A stretch of DNA of 64,000 bases from Aquibium sp. ELW1220. GTDB taxonomy: Bacteria > Pseudomonadota > Alphaproteobacteria > Rhizobiales > Rhizobiaceae. Under the pieces are notes generated by a model. The model was not told where the DNA came from. It saw only the letters and a program-made list of their open reading frames with translations, and searched no databases. This document shows, in pieces, positions 15,628 to 24,055 of this stretch. The translations under genes were made by a program, and so were the position numbers. The stretch spans positions 9,162 through 73,161 of the forward strand of contig NZ_JAOAOQ010000002.1 of the NCBI RefSeq assembly GCF_030398385.1, read 5' to 3'. Position 1 is the first letter of the stretch. Each line of letters begins with the position of its first letter.

Positions 15628-16362
15628 ATGACCGTGATCGGCGAAATCAGCGAGCTCTGGCGCTATCCGGTGAGCTCGACCGGCGGCGAGCGGCTCGCCG
15701 AGGCACGGATTGCGGAAGGCGGCATGGCCGGCGACCGGCTCTGGGGCATCGTCGACCTGCGCGACGGCACCGTGGCCGGCCCGGAGACGCGGCGCCACTG
15801 GCGCCCGGTGCCCAACCTCGCCTCGCGCCTCGGCCCGGACGGGCCGCAGATCGGCCGCGGCGACGAATCCTGGCTCGATGCCGGCAGCGCAAAGGCCGAT
15901 GCGCTGGTCAGCGGTTTCCTCGGCTTTCCCGCCGCGCTGCGCCCGCACGTGCCCTTCGGCACGAAGCGCGACGACCACGTGACGCCGCGCTACGGACGCG
16001 CCGACCTGCACGTGCTGACGACCGCCTCGATGCGGGCGCTCGGCGACCTGCTCGAAGACCCGGCGCAGATCGACCCGCGCCGCTTCCGGCCCAATCTCGT
16101 CATCGACACCACGCCCGCGCTTTCAGGCTTCGTCGAGCATGGCTGGGTGGGCAGGCGCCTCGCCATCGGCGACCTCACGATTTCGGTCGCCGAGCCCTGC
16201 GCACGCTGCACCTTCACCGCGCTCGCGCAGGGCGAGCTGGCCTTCGAGCCGGCGGTGCTGCACCAGATCGCACGCCATGGCGAGGGCGGCTTCGGCGTGC
16301 TGTGCAAGGTGGAGGCCGCGGCCTCGATCCGGATCGGCGACGCCGTCCGGCTGATCGGCTGA
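15628..16362 (+). CDS. MOSC-domain protein
   Basis: The ATG follows AGGAGGG. The 244-residue protein has an N-terminal MOSC beta-barrel segment (W-R-Y-P-V-S-S-T-G-G-E-R, then G-D-R-L-W-G-I-V-D) and a MOSC core ending in V-A-E-P-C-A-R-C-T-F near residues 187-196, where the conserved Cys resides. The family includes molybdenum-cofactor sulfurase C-termini and amidoxime-reducing components (mARC, YcbX). It lies 25 bases after the transporter ATPase and is probably cotranscribed. One possibility is a reductase for an N-hydroxylated substrate brought in by this locus, but that is conjecture; no redox partner gene is adjacent. Confidence 0.88.
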   Translation: MTVIGEISELWRYPVSSTGGERLAEARIAEGGMAGDRLWGIVDLRDGTVAGPETRRHWRPVPNLASRLGPDGPQIGRGDESWLDAGSAKADALVSGFLGFPAALRPHVPFGTKRDDHVTPRYGRADLHVLTTASMRALGDLLEDPAQIDPRRFRPNLVIDTTPALSGFVEHGWVGRRLAIGDLTISVAEPCARCTFTALAQGELAFEPAVLHQIARHGEGGFGVLCKVEAAASIRIGDAVRLIG

Positions 16363-16405
16363 GACGGCCGGCTCTGACGGCTGACTGTCGCCGCAGCTCC
16401 AGCGT

Positions 16406-16528
16406 CGTCATCGTCGGGCTTGTCCCGAGGATCTGCTTGCGTCCTGGCGATCTTGCCGTTGCAAGGAGCGTTCCGAAGCGCCAACCGCGCGGCTGTCGCA
16501 GATCCTCGGGACAAGCCCAAGGATGACG
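16406..16528. repeat. Intergenic palindromic repeat element
   Basis: Two 31-base arms (16406-16436 and 16498-16528) are inverted copies with two mismatches, built around G-G-G-C-T-T-G-T-C-C-C-G-A-G-G-A-T-C-T-G-C. Elements with this core are widespread between genes in rhizobial genomes. It lies between convergent genes (MOSC and solute-binding protein) and can form a long hairpin that may help end transcription from both sides. Confidence 0.8.
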
Positions 16529-16649
16529 GCGGTGCGATGTCGCACGTACCTTCTGGCCGGCAGGAGGCAAAGGAGGTGCGGCCGGACAGACGTCGGAGCC
16601 GCAGGCATGATCCCTGCGGCCCCTGCCTTCGACTGCCGTCCCGGACGGA

Positions 16650-18215
16650 CTACTTCGTCTTCCACACGCCCCAGGCGCGGGTCTTGTCGGCGGGCCAGGC
16701 GGAATAGCCCTCGACGCCCGGCGCGACCGCGTCGATGACCGGCTCGTAGTAGAGGCCGAGGATCGGCACGTCCGCCGCCATCAGCGCATGGATCTGCTTG
16801 AACAACGCCTTGCGCGCCTCGACGTCGGTCGTCTTCGTCGTCTCGAGGTAGAGCTTGTAGGCCTCGTCGTTCTGCCACTGCCGCGTCGGCGTCCTGGACT
16901 TGTCGCCGATCAGGATGCCGTAGAGCTGCGACGGGTCGAGCCGCGCCGAATAGCCGAAGGACTGGATCTGGAACTTGCCGGCGAGATAGTTGTCGAGCTG
17001 TGCGGCCCAGTCGAGCACCTCGAGTTCGGCATTGATGCCGGCCGCCTGAAGCATGGCCTGCAGCAGGATCGAGTTCTCGTACATGCCCTGGTAGCGCGTG
17101 TTGGTCTGGATCTTGATCGGCTCGCCCTTGTAGCCGGCTTCCGTGAGCAGTGCCTTGGTCTTCTCGGGGTCGTAGTCCGGCCAGGCGAGGAAGTCCTCGT
17201 CGAAGAAGGCGCTGGCCTGCGCGACCGCCGAAGGATTGGCTTCCGACAGCCCGCTGGTGCGCACCGTGGCGATCTGGCCGAAGTCGACCGCATGCGCGAG
17301 CGCCTGGCGCATCTTCACGTTCGACAGCAGCGGATCGTTGGTCTGCAGCAGGATCGGCGTCCAGGAGAGGCCCGGCGTCGACGACACCGTGATGCCGCGG
17401 CTCCTGGCCTCCTCGATGCGGCTCGATTCGAGCCCCGGCAGAACGTCGACCTCGCCAGCAAAGAGTGCGGTCTCGGCGGCCGCCGTGTCGGGGATGATGA
17501 GGAAGTTGACCGCATCGACATGGGCCGTGCGATCACCGGCGAGCCCGCTCGCGGCTTCCGCCAGCGGCTTGTAGTCGCCGTAGCGCTCCAGCGTGACGAA
17601 CTGGCCCTTTTCCCAGGTGCCGAGCCTGAAGGAACCGCTGCCGATCGCGGAACCGGCGATCCAGGTGCCGTCCGCGCCGATGTTCTTCGGGCTGGCGATC
17701 CAGCCATTGCACTGGACGTTGGCGAGCTGTGCCAGAAACAGCGCGTTGGGCTCGTTGATGCGGAACACCACCGTGCGATCGTCCGGCGTCTCCACCGCCT
17801 CGACCTTCAGCCCCTGGCTGCCGTCGAAGAAGGGATTGCAGAACCATTCCTTGCCCTTGGAGACCCGCCAGTCCCAGATCGTCCTGACGTCGGCCGACGT
17901 CACCGGCGACCCGTCATGGTAGGTCGCGCCCTCGCGCAGCGTGAAGGAGTAGGCGCGGCCGTCGTCCGACACCGTCCAGGACTGCGCCAGCACGGGTCCG
18001 ATCGACAGATCGTCGCGAAATCCGACCAGCGTCTCGAAGATGTGGTGCAGCACCGTGTCGGTGTTGGCGTCGCGGTTGAGGCCGTCGGTGCCGCGGATGT
18101 CGGCATTCATGCGCACCGTGAGCGTGCCGCCCTTGGCCGGCTCCTGCGCCAGGACCGGAGCGGCGACCAGCAGCGCGGCGCCGGCCAGAAAGGATGAAAT
18201 CGTCAGTCTTCCCAT
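16650..18215 (-). CDS. ABC transporter solute-binding protein, family 5 (peptide type)
   Basis: The start at 18215 gives a 521-residue precursor with a clear signal peptide (M-G-R-L-T-I-S-S-F-L-A-G-A-A-L-L-V-A-A-P-V-L-A-Q), probably cut after A-L-A or nearby; the longer frame upstream is a shadow. The mature protein has the SBP_bac_5 pattern: L-T-V-R-M-N-A-D near the start, a Y-S-F-T-L-R-E-G-A-T-Y-H-D-G-S-P-V-T-S-A-D-V block and V-K-M-R-Q-A-L-A-H-A-V-D-F. These periplasmic proteins deliver peptides or related amides to DppBC-type permeases. No other binding protein gene is near, so it most likely serves the 12178-15602 transporter although it is on the opposite strand. Downstream of the alpha/beta hydrolase gene, it is probably cotranscribed with it. 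Confidence 0.93.
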   Translation of the reverse strand: MGRLTISSFLAGAALLVAAPVLAQEPAKGGTLTVRMNADIRGTDGLNRDANTDTVLHHIFETLVGFRDDLSIGPVLAQSWTVSDDGRAYSFTLREGATYHDGSPVTSADVRTIWDWRVSKGKEWFCNPFFDGSQGLKVEAVETPDDRTVVFRINEPNALFLAQLANVQCNGWIASPKNIGADGTWIAGSAIGSGSFRLGTWEKGQFVTLERYGDYKPLAEAASGLAGDRTAHVDAVNFLIIPDTAAAETALFAGEVDVLPGLESSRIEEARSRGITVSSTPGLSWTPILLQTNDPLLSNVKMRQALAHAVDFGQIATVRTSGLSEANPSAVAQASAFFDEDFLAWPDYDPEKTKALLTEAGYKGEPIKIQTNTRYQGMYENSILLQAMLQAAGINAELEVLDWAAQLDNYLAGKFQIQSFGYSARLDPSQLYGILIGDKSRTPTRQWQNDEAYKLYLETTKTTDVEARKALFKQIHALMAADVPILGLYYEPVIDAVAPGVEGYSAWPADKTRAWGVWKTK

Positions 18216-18294
18216 CGTCTGAAGTTCCCTTGTCTCGTGTTCCCGTTCATGGTCAGGCCGTGCCGGGCTCGTCTGGCGGAGCCCGTGCGATGGT

Positions 18295-19143
18295 TCAGGC
18301 GGGGCGCGCCGCAGCCAGCGTCTCGGCGAAGAAGGCCTTGACGTGCTTGAGCAGCGTGCGGTCGTCGTGGGCGACGCCGGGCTCGACGTCGAGCCGCACG
18401 GCGATGCCCTGCGCCTCGAGGCTCTGCTTGAGCGCGCCGATGCGGTCGTTGCGGTTGGCGCCGGCCAGGTCGGCACCCGGCATCCACCAGGGATCGTCGG
18501 GCGTGATGGTGATCTCCCAGGTCTCGGTATCGGCGCCGCCGATGACGGCCTGCACCGCGACCTTGCGCATGGCATCGACATCGACCGGCTTGCCGAACAG
18601 CGCCTCGAAATTGCGCAGACCGACCCACCAGTCGTGCTCGAAGTCGAGCAGCGTCACCACGCCCGGCGCGCCGATGGAGGCCGCGAGCAGGCGCTCGGGA
18701 TGCAGATAGAGAAAGCGGTGGGTGAAGTGGCCGCCGCCGGAGAAGCCGTACATCATCACCCGATCGCCTTCGATGCGGTAGCGCTCGCGCATCTCCTCGA
18801 CCATGTCGAGCAGCACCGCGTCGTAGTGCAGGTCGCCGTGCCGCAGCGCCTTGTAGGTCGACAGGTCGCCGGGAAAGCAGATGTTGGTGGGGAACAGCGG
18901 GCACAGCACGATGACGCCGTGCTGCTCGGCGAAATCGGCGAAGGCATCGCGGTAGCGCTGCATGCCGCGCTCGGTGCCGTGCACGATGACCGCCAGCGGG
19001 TAGGTCCGGTCGCCGTCTTCCTCGTAGTCCTGCGGGACGTAGGCGCAGTAGGCGAAGCGCTGGTCGAAGCGCGACGCATAGACCGTGGTGTGGCCGAAAT
19101 CATAGTAGGACAGCGTCTTGCCGTGCCCCGGCACCTTGCGCAT
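18295..19143 (-). CDS. Alpha/beta-hydrolase (esterase/peptidase-like)
   Basis: The start at 19143 (M-R-K-V-P-G-H) follows AAGGAG with 9-base spacing; the frame runs to 19173. The 282-residue protein has the H-G-T-E-R-G oxyanion segment at 55-60, nucleophile Ser135 in G-F-S-G-G-G and a late catalytic His in G-V-A-H-D-D near 260. There is no signal peptide. It is coupled with the solute-binding protein gene downstream and shares the locus with the C45 peptidase, so it may hydrolyse the same imported compound at an ester or amide. The exact substrate is unknown. Confidence 0.88.
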   Translation of the reverse strand: MRKVPGHGKTLSYYDFGHTTVYASRFDQRFAYCAYVPQDYEEDGDRTYPLAVIVHGTERGMQRYRDAFADFAEQHGVIVLCPLFPTNICFPGDLSTYKALRHGDLHYDAVLLDMVEEMRERYRIEGDRVMMYGFSGGGHFTHRFLYLHPERLLAASIGAPGVVTLLDFEHDWWVGLRNFEALFGKPVDVDAMRKVAVQAVIGGADTETWEITITPDDPWWMPGADLAGANRNDRIGALKQSLEAQGIAVRLDVEPGVAHDDRTLLKHVKAFFAETLAAARPA

Positions 19144-19175
19144 GCAACCGCACTCCTTCTGATACGGGAGCACTA

Positions 19176-19199
19176 TTTCATGATTTTGTGATCATGAAA
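19176..19199. promoter_or_regulatory. Inverted repeat upstream of the hydrolase gene, candidate operator
   Basis: TTTCATGAT and ATCATGAAA (9-base perfect arms, 6-base spacer) lie 33 bases before the hydrolase start. The sequence is AT-rich in a GC-rich area, typical of a GntR/FCD binding site, and may be the second target of the regulator at 9965-10879. The half-site core TTTCATG also occurs at 10974-10980. Confidence 0.5.
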
Positions 19200-19512
19200 A
19201 GCATCTGATTTCGCGGTCGATCGCATTCCATGGCCTTTTGAGCACACAATGAGGATGCGGCCGCACCGGCCTGCAATCGCCTCGCTGCCTCGATGACGTA
19301 GCGAATGCCGCGGGGCCGGCGGGGTCGGTGGTGGACTTGGGAAGGGGCCCCTCTCCGCCGGCTTCGAACAAGGCGAGCGGGCGCAGGCGGCCGCTTGCGA
19401 ACGGCGCCAGGTTTTCTGGCAGGCGTGTCCGGCACGGTCCGCCAGACCGGACTTGCCGCAGTGGGGTGCTGCGGGGTCGCCTGGAAGCGCGCGCCTGCTG
19501 CAGGCGGGGCCG
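19200..19512. other. Intergenic region without a supported gene
   Basis: About 310 GC-rich bases between the hydrolase gene and the end of the SDR gene. Frames crossing it are antisense extensions of the SDR gene region. It should contain the hydrolase promoter at its left and the SDR operon terminator, but no clear hairpin with a T run is seen. Confidence 0.4.
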
Positions 19513-20286
19513 TCAGACCGCGCGGTTGTGTGTCGGGGCGCGCCCGCCGCCGTCCGCCACGAGCACTGCGCCCGTGACGAAAGAGGCGTCGTCGGAGGCG
19601 AGGAACAGGCAGCAGGCGGCGATCTCCCGCGGTTGCGCCACCCGCCTCAGAGCGATGCGGCTCTCGAGGGCGGCGAACTCTTCCTGGACACTCGTGCCGT
19701 TCGCCCGCGCGGCCGCCTCCATCTCCCACTCGCTCATCGGCGTGCGCACCCAGCCGGGTGCGACCGCGTTGACGCGGATGCCGTCCGGGCCGTGCGCGTA
19801 GGCGAGGGTACGCGAGTAGGAGACGAGTGCCGCCTTGCTGGCGGAATAGGCGGCGTTGACCGGGCTTGCGTTGAACGCCCCGACGGAGGCGATGTTGACG
19901 ATCGCGCCGCCGGCGCGCTTGAGCAGCGGCAGGGATGCGCGGCAGACCTTCATGGTGCCGGTGGTGTTGACCGCGAAGCTGCGTTCCCAGACCTCGTCGG
20001 CGAGGGTCTCCGGCTCGTCGAGCAGGATGATGCCTGCCGCATTGACCAGAATGTCCAGCCGGCCGCGGCAGGCGTCGATCGCGCGGGCGATTGCCGTCTC
20101 GTCCGTCACGCTGCCGTGGACGGCCACGCCTTCGGTCGCGGCGGCTGCGTCGTCGAGCGCCTCTCCGCCGAGACCGAACAGCACCAGCGACGCGCCTTCC
20201 TGCGCGAACAGGTCCGCCGTCGCCCGGCCCATGCCGGTCGCGGCGCCGGTGACCAGCGCGATACGGCCGCTCAGTCGTCCGGTCAT
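19513..20286 (-). CDS. Short-chain dehydrogenase/reductase
   Basis: Classical SDR of 257 residues. The cofactor motif T-G-A-A-T-G-M-G is at 14-21, N-A-A-G at about 81-84, the catalytic Ser in N-I-A-S-V-G-A, the Y-S-A-S-K pair near 142-146 and P-G-W-V-R-T-P after it. The NAD(P) preference cannot be assigned safely. Its ATG overlaps the stop of the other SDR gene (ATGA), so the two are coupled, and both belong to the minus-strand catabolic run that includes an aldehyde dehydrogenase and an aminotransferase. Likely oxidises or reduces a hydroxyl or keto group in that pathway. Confidence 0.93.
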   Translation of the reverse strand: MTGRLSGRIALVTGAATGMGRATADLFAQEGASLVLFGLGGEALDDAAAATEGVAVHGSVTDETAIARAIDACRGRLDILVNAAGIILLDEPETLADEVWERSFAVNTTGTMKVCRASLPLLKRAGGAIVNIASVGAFNASPVNAAYSASKAALVSYSRTLAYAHGPDGIRVNAVAPGWVRTPMSEWEMEAAARANGTSVQEEFAALESRIALRRVAQPREIAACCLFLASDDASFVTGAVLVADGGGRAPTHNRAV

Positions 20287-21074
20287 GAAAGCCCCCAGCG
20301 GTCCTCGACGGCGTAGCCGGTCTCCGGAAGCGTCGATCCGCCGTCGACGACGATCGTCTGTCCGGTGACGTATCTGGCCTCGGCAGATGCCAGATAGAGC
20401 ATGGCGAAGGCGATGTCGTCGGCCTCGCCCATCCGGCCCATCGGGATGTGGCGACCGATGGCGGCCTGCTTCTCGGCCGTCGACAGGGTGCCCCGCCCCG
20501 GCTTGGCGATGAAGCCCGGTTCGACACCGTTCACCGTGATCCCATCGCGGGCCAGTTCGAAGGCCGCGCCGCGAACGAAGGCGTTCACGCCGGCCTTGGC
20601 CGCCGAATAATGCGCGCCGCCGCCCATCGCCACGCGCGCCGACACCGACGAGGTCACCAGGAGACGGCCGAAGCCGCGGGCGCGCATGTGCGGCGCGCAG
20701 GCCTGCACCAGCCAGACGAAGGCGGAGAGGTTGATATCGAGCGCCTCGCCCAACTGCCCCTCGTCGAGCGCATCGATCGACGCCCAGGGACAGCCGCCGG
20801 CATTGTGGACGGCGATGTCGAGACGGCCTTCTTCGCCGACGAGGCCGTCGACCATGGCGCGCAACCCGGCCCGGCCGGTCCCGGGCCAGGCGACGGTCCG
20901 CACCGAAAGACCGCGTGCCGAAAGGCGGCCGGCGAGGTCCGCGGCCGGATCGGGCGTCCGGTTGCAGATCGCGACGCAGGCGCCTGCCTCGGCCAGCCGC
21001 GTGACCGCGGCTGCCCCGATGCCGCGGCCGCCGCCGGTCACAAGCGCCACGCGCCCGGTAAGGTCGAAGGCCAT
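20283..21074 (-). CDS. Short-chain dehydrogenase/reductase
   Basis: A 263-residue SDR distinct from the one downstream. It has T-G-G-G-R-G-I-G at about 13-20, H-N-A-G-G near 91-95 (the usual N-N-A-G varied), the catalytic Ser in V-T-S-S-V-S, Y-S-A-A-K near 156-160 and the C-terminal V-D-G-G-S. It is translationally coupled to the 19513-20286 gene. About 105 bases separate it from the aminotransferase gene upstream, filled by a long inverted repeat, so it may be partly insulated from that transcript. Confidence 0.92.
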   Translation of the reverse strand: MAFDLTGRVALVTGGGRGIGAAAVTRLAEAGACVAICNRTPDPAADLAGRLSARGLSVRTVAWPGTGRAGLRAMVDGLVGEEGRLDIAVHNAGGCPWASIDALDEGQLGEALDINLSAFVWLVQACAPHMRARGFGRLLVTSSVSARVAMGGGAHYSAAKAGVNAFVRGAAFELARDGITVNGVEPGFIAKPGRGTLSTAEKQAAIGRHIPMGRMGEADDIAFAMLYLASAEARYVTGQTIVVDGGSTLPETGYAVEDRWGLS

Positions 21075-21098
21075 CGGCTCAGAGCGCGTTAATCAATC

Positions 21099-21179
21099 GA
21101 GGATGCGAAAGAATGCCCATCGAAATCCTTGGGATTTTTGGCTTAAGCTGCGCGGAAACGGGCATTCTTTCACATCCTC
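21099..21179. repeat. 20-base inverted repeat with an inner hairpin, intergenic
   Basis: Arms 21099-21118 and 21160-21179 are 20-base inverted copies with one mismatch, both carrying G-A-A-A-G-A-A-T-G-C-C-C. The 41-base centre holds a smaller hairpin, AAATCC-TTG-GGATTT (21123-21137). It fills most of the gap between the aminotransferase and SDR genes. It could be a dispersed palindromic repeat, a processing or attenuation structure in the minus-strand transcript, or a miniature mobile element; the window has only one copy. Confidence 0.65.
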
Positions 21180-22568
21180 TCAGGCCGCGCCGTGCGCGAC
21201 GACCATGTCGGCGAAGCGGGCGAAGGCTTCGGTGTGACGGTCGACATCGGCGTCTGCGGTGGCCGGGCACATCAGGAACATGGTGTGGAACGGCGTCACG
21301 AGGATGCCCTCGTTCATGTAGACGGCGTGAAGCAGCGTCTCGAGGTCGCCGCGCCGCGTCGCCGCCACCTCCGCGCCGTTGCGTGGCGGCGCCGGGATGA
21401 ACATGATTTCAGCCCGCGCGCCGATCTGGGTGACGTGCCACGGCAGGCGGCGCTGCGCGATCACCGCGCGCGCGGCATCGGCCAGCCGGGCGGCGCGGGC
21501 GAGCATGACGGCGTAGTTCGCGGGCGTCAGCACCTCCTCCAGCACGGCGCGCATGGTGGCCACGGTCAGGGCATTGCCGGCGAGCGTGCCGCCGATGCCG
21601 AAATGCGCCGACTGGCGCTGCCGCGGGTTGACGAAGGGCACGACCTGCCAGAGCCGCTCCGCGACCGTTGCCGAAACGCCGAAGATGCCGGCCGGAATGC
21701 CGCCGGCGATCGCCTTGCCCGCAACGAAGATGTCGGGCTCGAGCCCGTTCAGGGCCGTATAGCCGCCCGGCCCGCAGGACAGCGTGTGGGTCTCGTCGAT
21801 GACCAGCACCGTTCCCGTGCGCCGCGAGAGTTCCCGGACGGCGGCGTGGAAGCCCTCTGCGACCGGGATCATGCCGAAGTTGGTCATCAGCGGCTCCATG
21901 ACCACGCAGGCCACGTCGCCCGGAGCCAGCGCCTCCTCGAGGGCCGCGACGTCGTTGAACTGCACGACCTTGGAGACGCGCGAATGGTCGACGCCGTTCG
22001 GGTGGATCATGTTGCGCATCCGCAGCCGCCCGTCATGCAGCTCGACATGCGCCTCATCGATGCCGCCGTGGTAGCATCCCGAAAACACCAGCACCTTGTC
22101 GCGGCCGGTGATCATGCGGGCGATGCGGATCGCGCCGCGGTTGGCATCGGTGGCGGAGGTCGTCAGGGTCCAGTAGGGCAGGCCGAAGCGGCGCGCCAGT
22201 TCCTCGCCCACCCACAGGCTGTCCTCCGTCGGCATCATGTGGGTGGTGCCGCGTTCCAGCTGCCTCACCGCCGCCCGCGTCACCGCCGCCGGCGCGTGAC
22301 CGCACATGCCGCCGGTGTCGCCCAGGCAGAAGTCGACATAGTCGTGTCCGTCGATGTCGCGGACGTGGCAGCCGCGGGCCTCCTCGACATAGACCGGAAA
22401 ACCGCCCGCCCAGCGCCGCATCCAGTGCGACGGGCCGCCATAGAGGAAATGCTCGCGCCCCCTCGCCCAGGCCTCGGCCGAGCGCGGATGCGTTTCGGCG
22501 AAGCGCGCCTGCTCGGCGTCGATGAGCCCGTCGATCGTTCCGGACATCCGGCGGGTGGGAGAGTTCAT
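21180..22568 (-). CDS. Class III aminotransferase, glutamate-1-semialdehyde aminomutase-like
   Basis: The start at 22568 overlaps the stop of the aldehyde dehydrogenase gene (TGATG), giving 462 residues; an in-frame ATG at 22583 is the alternative. The PLP Lys is K285 in V-A-G-K-A-I-A-G-G-I-P, with Asp258 in L-V-I-D-E-T-H. The G-G-P-S-H-W-M-R-R-W and V-D-F-C-L-G-D motifs place it in the GSAM-like branch rather than omega-transaminases. The chromosomal context is catabolic, with TctABC and an aldehyde dehydrogenase, so it is unlikely to be the haem-pathway hemL. It may transaminate or rearrange an amino acid or amine imported by this locus. Confidence 0.9.
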   Translation of the reverse strand: MNSPTRRMSGTIDGLIDAEQARFAETHPRSAEAWARGREHFLYGGPSHWMRRWAGGFPVYVEEARGCHVRDIDGHDYVDFCLGDTGGMCGHAPAAVTRAAVRQLERGTTHMMPTEDSLWVGEELARRFGLPYWTLTTSATDANRGAIRIARMITGRDKVLVFSGCYHGGIDEAHVELHDGRLRMRNMIHPNGVDHSRVSKVVQFNDVAALEEALAPGDVACVVMEPLMTNFGMIPVAEGFHAAVRELSRRTGTVLVIDETHTLSCGPGGYTALNGLEPDIFVAGKAIAGGIPAGIFGVSATVAERLWQVVPFVNPRQRQSAHFGIGGTLAGNALTVATMRAVLEEVLTPANYAVMLARAARLADAARAVIAQRRLPWHVTQIGARAEIMFIPAPPRNGAEVAATRRGDLETLLHAVYMNEGILVTPFHTMFLMCPATADADVDRHTEAFARFADMVVAHGAA

Positions 22569-24055
22569 CACAACGATATCCATGCGGTCTTGAGGTCGGT
22601 GAATTTGTCGAGCGCGTGCAGCGACTTGTCGTGGCCGTTGCCGGACTGCCCGATGCCGCCGAGCGGCACGGTCAGATCGGCACCGCCATAGGTGTTGACG
22701 TGCACCACGCCGGCCCGGACCGCCCGCACCATCCGGTGGGCGCGCGACAGGTTCGACGTCCAGACGGCCGAGGCGAGGCCATAGGGCGTGGAGTTGGCCA
22801 GCGCCACGGCCTCGGCCTCGCCCCTGAAGGACATGACGCCCAGCACGGGTCCGAAGACCTCCTCCTGCGCCAGATGCATGGACGGCTCGATGCCGGCGAA
22901 GACCGTCGGTTGCATGTAGAAACCGCCGGTCTCGGTCAGGATCCGGCCGCCGCCGGTCACGAGCCGGCCACCCTCTGCCTCGGCGCGGCGGACGAAATCG
23001 AGGTTCTTCGACAGCTGGTCCTCGCTTGCCACGGCGCCCGCTTCGGTGGCGAGGTCGAGCGGGTCACCGACCCGCATCGCGGCGGCGATCGAGGCCACCC
23101 TGGCGACGAAATCGTCGTGGACCTGCTCCTCCACCAGCAGGCGCGAGCCGGCGACGCAGACCTGGCCCGAATTGCGGAAGATGCCGTAGGCGGAGACCTT
23201 CGCCGCCTGTTCGAGGTCGGGCGCATCGGCGAACACGATGTTGGGCGACTTGCCGCCGAGTTCGAGATAGCAGCGCTTCAGGTTCGACCGGGCAGAGTAT
23301 TCCAGCAGCCTGCGCCCGACCGGACCCGAGCCGGTGAAGGCCATGACGTCCACGTCCATGTGGAGGCCCAGCGCCTCGCCGCAGACGGACCCCTTGCCGG
23401 TGACGACGTTGAGCACGCCCTCGGGCAGGCCGGCCTCGGCACAGAGCTCGGCCAGCCGCAGCAGCGACAGCGAGGCGATCTCGGCCGGCTTGAGCACCAC
23501 GGAATTGCCGGCGGCAAGCGCCGGCGCGATCTTCCACGCCCCGATCATCATCGGGAAATTCCACGGCACGATGGCCGCGACGACGCCGACCGGCTGGCGG
23601 TGCACGAGGCCGAGGACGTTCGGCGCCGTCGGCGCGATCTCCCCATACACCTTGTCGATCGCCTCGGCGTAATAGCGGAAGGTGGCCGCGGCGCTGCCCG
23701 GCTCCGCCTTCAGTGCCATGGCGATCTCGGTGCCGTTGTCGCGCACGCCCAGCACGGCAAGCTCCAGCGCGTGCCTGTCGATGAGTTCGGCGATGCGCAG
23801 CATGACCTTCCTGCGGTCGGAGGGTGCTGCCCGGGACCATCTCCCGGCCTCGAAGGCGCGACGCGCCGCTGCGACGGCGAGGTCGACGTCCTCGCGGCGG
23901 GCCTCGGCGATGGTCGTCAGGAGACGCCCGTCGATCGGCGAGATCACGTCGCGCCGTGCGCCGCCGACGGGCTCGCGGAACCGCCCGTCGATGAACAGGC
24001 CCCGCGCCGCGACCTCGGTGAGCCGGAGCGAATCGATGCGTGTCTGGTCAGACAT
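22568..24055 (-). CDS. NAD(P)-dependent aldehyde dehydrogenase
   Basis: A full-length 495-residue ALDH: the P-W-N-F-P motif at 164-168, Glu265 in L-E-L-G-G-K-S-P-N, nucleophile Cys300 in N-S-G-Q-V-C-V-A-G and E-V-F-G-P-V later. It would oxidise an aldehyde to its acid in the cytoplasm, a fitting step after deamination by the neighbouring aminotransferases. It overlaps TctA upstream by 8 bases and the aminotransferase downstream by 1 base, indicating one transcript. Within the family it resembles the betaine/gamma-aminobutyraldehyde group, but substrate calls from sequence are unreliable. Confidence 0.93.
   Translation of the reverse strand: MSDQTRIDSLRLTEVAARGLFIDGRFREPVGGARRDVISPIDGRLLTTIAEARREDVDLAVAAARRAFEAGRWSRAAPSDRRKVMLRIAELIDRHALELAVLGVRDNGTEIAMALKAEPGSAAATFRYYAEAIDKVYGEIAPTAPNVLGLVHRQPVGVVAAIVPWNFPMMIGAWKIAPALAAGNSVVLKPAEIASLSLLRLAELCAEAGLPEGVLNVVTGKGSVCGEALGLHMDVDVMAFTGSGPVGRRLLEYSARSNLKRCYLELGGKSPNIVFADAPDLEQAAKVSAYGIFRNSGQVCVAGSRLLVEEQVHDDFVARVASIAAAMRVGDPLDLATEAGAVASEDQLSKNLDFVRRAEAEGGRLVTGGGRILTETGGFYMQPTVFAGIEPSMHLAQEEVFGPVLGVMSFRGEAEAVALANSTPYGLASAVWTSNLSRAHRMVRAVRAGVVHVNTYGGADLTVPLGGIGQSGNGHDKSLHALDKFTDLKTAWISL

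Noticed and set aside
16406-16528. CRISPR repeat or insertion-sequence end
   Set aside because: Only a single inverted pair with no regularly spaced copies, no spacers and no transposase nearby; it fits a rhizobial intergenic palindrome.
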